From Chara braunii (taxonomy: Eukaryota > Streptophyta > Charophyceae > Charales > Characeae): a stretch of DNA of 29,656 nucleotides. Position numbers and translations under genes: made by a program. The notes under the pieces were generated by a model that had not been told where the DNA came from, did no database searches, and worked only from the letters and a program-made list of their open reading frames with translations. Shown in pieces: positions 28,390 through 29,656 of the stretch (position 1 is the stretch's first letter; the number at the start of each line of letters is the position of its first letter). The stretch is taken from the NCBI GenBank assembly GCA_003427395.1, contig BFEA01000454.1, forward strand, positions 487,426 to 517,081. The letters run 5' to 3'.

Positions 28390-29316
28390 AAGTACAGAAA
28401 ATAGACTTCATTCGGTACCCTTACCCTTTGTAACTGACCAAGCAGTCTATACTCTATAGGCTATGGGTGGTTTCCTTAGGTTCAAACTGGGCCGAGTAGA
28501 TATGAATGGACATAATTCATGTACCGCTGACTACCAGCCATTCCAGCAAGCTATGCGGCTTCGGGCTAGGGATGGTCCATCAGCAATCAGGCAATAGACA
28601 ATGTCTAATGCACATGAAGTATTGCCCGACCATCCTGCTATGTCACTCGTCAACTTCCGATGACTACATTCATTCGTCATTGACTAACCACTGTTATTTC
28701 ATTTCGGTTGAATTCTCGGACCTTCTTTCTAAACATTGTTACTTTTTTATTCAGTCTTTTAGGTACTTTTTTGTTTAGGCAAAATCATTTTTGGTTCACC
28801 AACTGACTCTTACCAAGTGACCACTCATTCCCGACCGGACGGCTGCAGCATCCATGTCGTACGGTTGACCATGTAAGAAATCGATTGCCAACTTGCCGCC
28901 CATCGCGCATGTGAATTGCATAACCAGGGTTAGTGATCGGTTAGCAGCCCAACCAGTCATCATCATCAGATGTCCGGCAAATGTTGAGAATTTCTCAAAT
29001 GTTGAATCCACCAAACTTTATAAGGGTGGAATTTCCCAATGATCTCATAGCATCCAGTACAAGTACTCACCAGTCACTGTCGATGACGGAAGCAGGCAAA
29101 GAAAAAAACGCTAGCCATTTTAGAGATGTTCGATTAGCTGCAGGGCGGCTGATCAATACGTGCCACTGAAACTGGAAAGTTATCCTTAATCGCCTTATCT
29201 GTTTGGGAAAAAATACCGTTTTTTAAGGGGGGTTTTTTGTCCGATGAGCTGATGGTCTGCTTCCATAGTCAGCGTGATGTCAGCGTGAATCTATGTATAT
29301 TCTAAAGGCATAACAT
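28390..29316. other. No gene seen
   Basis: No recognisable gene, RNA or repeat. Open frames are short and lack family resemblance. Confidence 0.5.
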
Positions 29317-29384
29317 TTACAGTGTATGTTCCACATGAAGTTGCAGTGAACATTCCATGAAGTTACAGTGTATGTTCCATGAAG
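29317..29384. repeat. Three 22-24 bp tandem units
   Basis: Units of TTACAGTGTATGTTCCATGAAG: the first carries an extra CA and the second reads TTGCAGTGAACATTCCATGAAG. Confidence 0.88.
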
Positions 29385-29656
29385 TTGTTTATACAGTTTA
29401 GCTTAGAAGTTATTGATCAGGCATGAGGTGCCTTCATTCAGTCATACATACAGTATATATACACAGACAGAGTCCATAATTCAAAAGAACACCTTTCACA
29501 AAGGTCTAAGTCTTCTGATATTGATGTAGATGATCCCCTGAGGAGGTGGATCCCGTCGTTTACGGTTGTCGATCTGGCATGCTTCCTATCATGGTTTCTA
29601 TGTTAATCAAGTACCTTGTTTGATGATCATCTGACTCTTCTCCCTCCCTCCCCCCC
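29385..29656. other. No gene seen; window edge
   Basis: No gene recognised. The window ends in a CT/C-rich run. Confidence 0.5.

Overview
Eukaryotic nuclear DNA, repeat-rich, with no protein-coding host gene that I can recognise. The lineage is read from small nuclear RNA copies. The U6 copies have plant-type ends (minus strand starts GTCC-TTCGGGAC-ATCC and ends AAATCGAGAAATGGTCC) and the U2 copies have the plant-type 5' half. Together with long (CT)n, (GT)n, (GA)n and (ATT)n microsatellites and a plant-style LINE, this suggests a green-lineage genome. A streptophyte alga such as a charophyte is my guess; the species is not proven.

Layout. 1-3660: microsatellites, two minisatellites and a fold-back element. 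3665-7100: a cluster of retroposed snRNA copies (two U2 fragments, one near-full-length U2, two U6). All are on the minus strand, three carry poly(A) tails, and four have target-site duplications (TSDs) that can be read directly. The same stretch holds a 31-38 bp minisatellite in which almost every unit carries the palindrome CACGTG. 7255-10126: a 5'-truncated LINE 3' end with its own TSD, members of a small dispersed repeat family, and two elements bounded by terminal inverted repeats (TIRs). 10388-about 18290: one large minus-strand LINE with ORF1, then ORF2 (APE-type endonuclease, reverse transcriptase, C-terminal zinc finger), 3'UTR and poly(A). It is broken by stops and frameshifts and interrupted by a 690-base assembly gap. 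18565-19668: a TIR-bounded element. 19815-22725: a second, almost perfect copy of 3665-6570. 22727-29656: further inverted-repeat elements, a G-rich tract, a tandem repeat with tRNA-like monomers and a possible promoter.

How the parts relate. The best biological story is LINE-driven retroposition. A LINE that adds poly(A) tails and makes 10-15 bp TSDs is present, and U2 and U6 copies with the same hallmarks lie beside its truncated sibling.

Assembly warning. The palindrome at 19777-19814 is two head-to-head copies of the Tn5/Nextera mosaic end, the junction sequence of mate-pair libraries. It sits exactly at the left edge of the second copy of the 2.9 kb block, and a lone N followed by poly-T sits exactly at the right edge. 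The duplication is therefore most likely an assembly artefact, and everything in 19815-22725 should be counted once.
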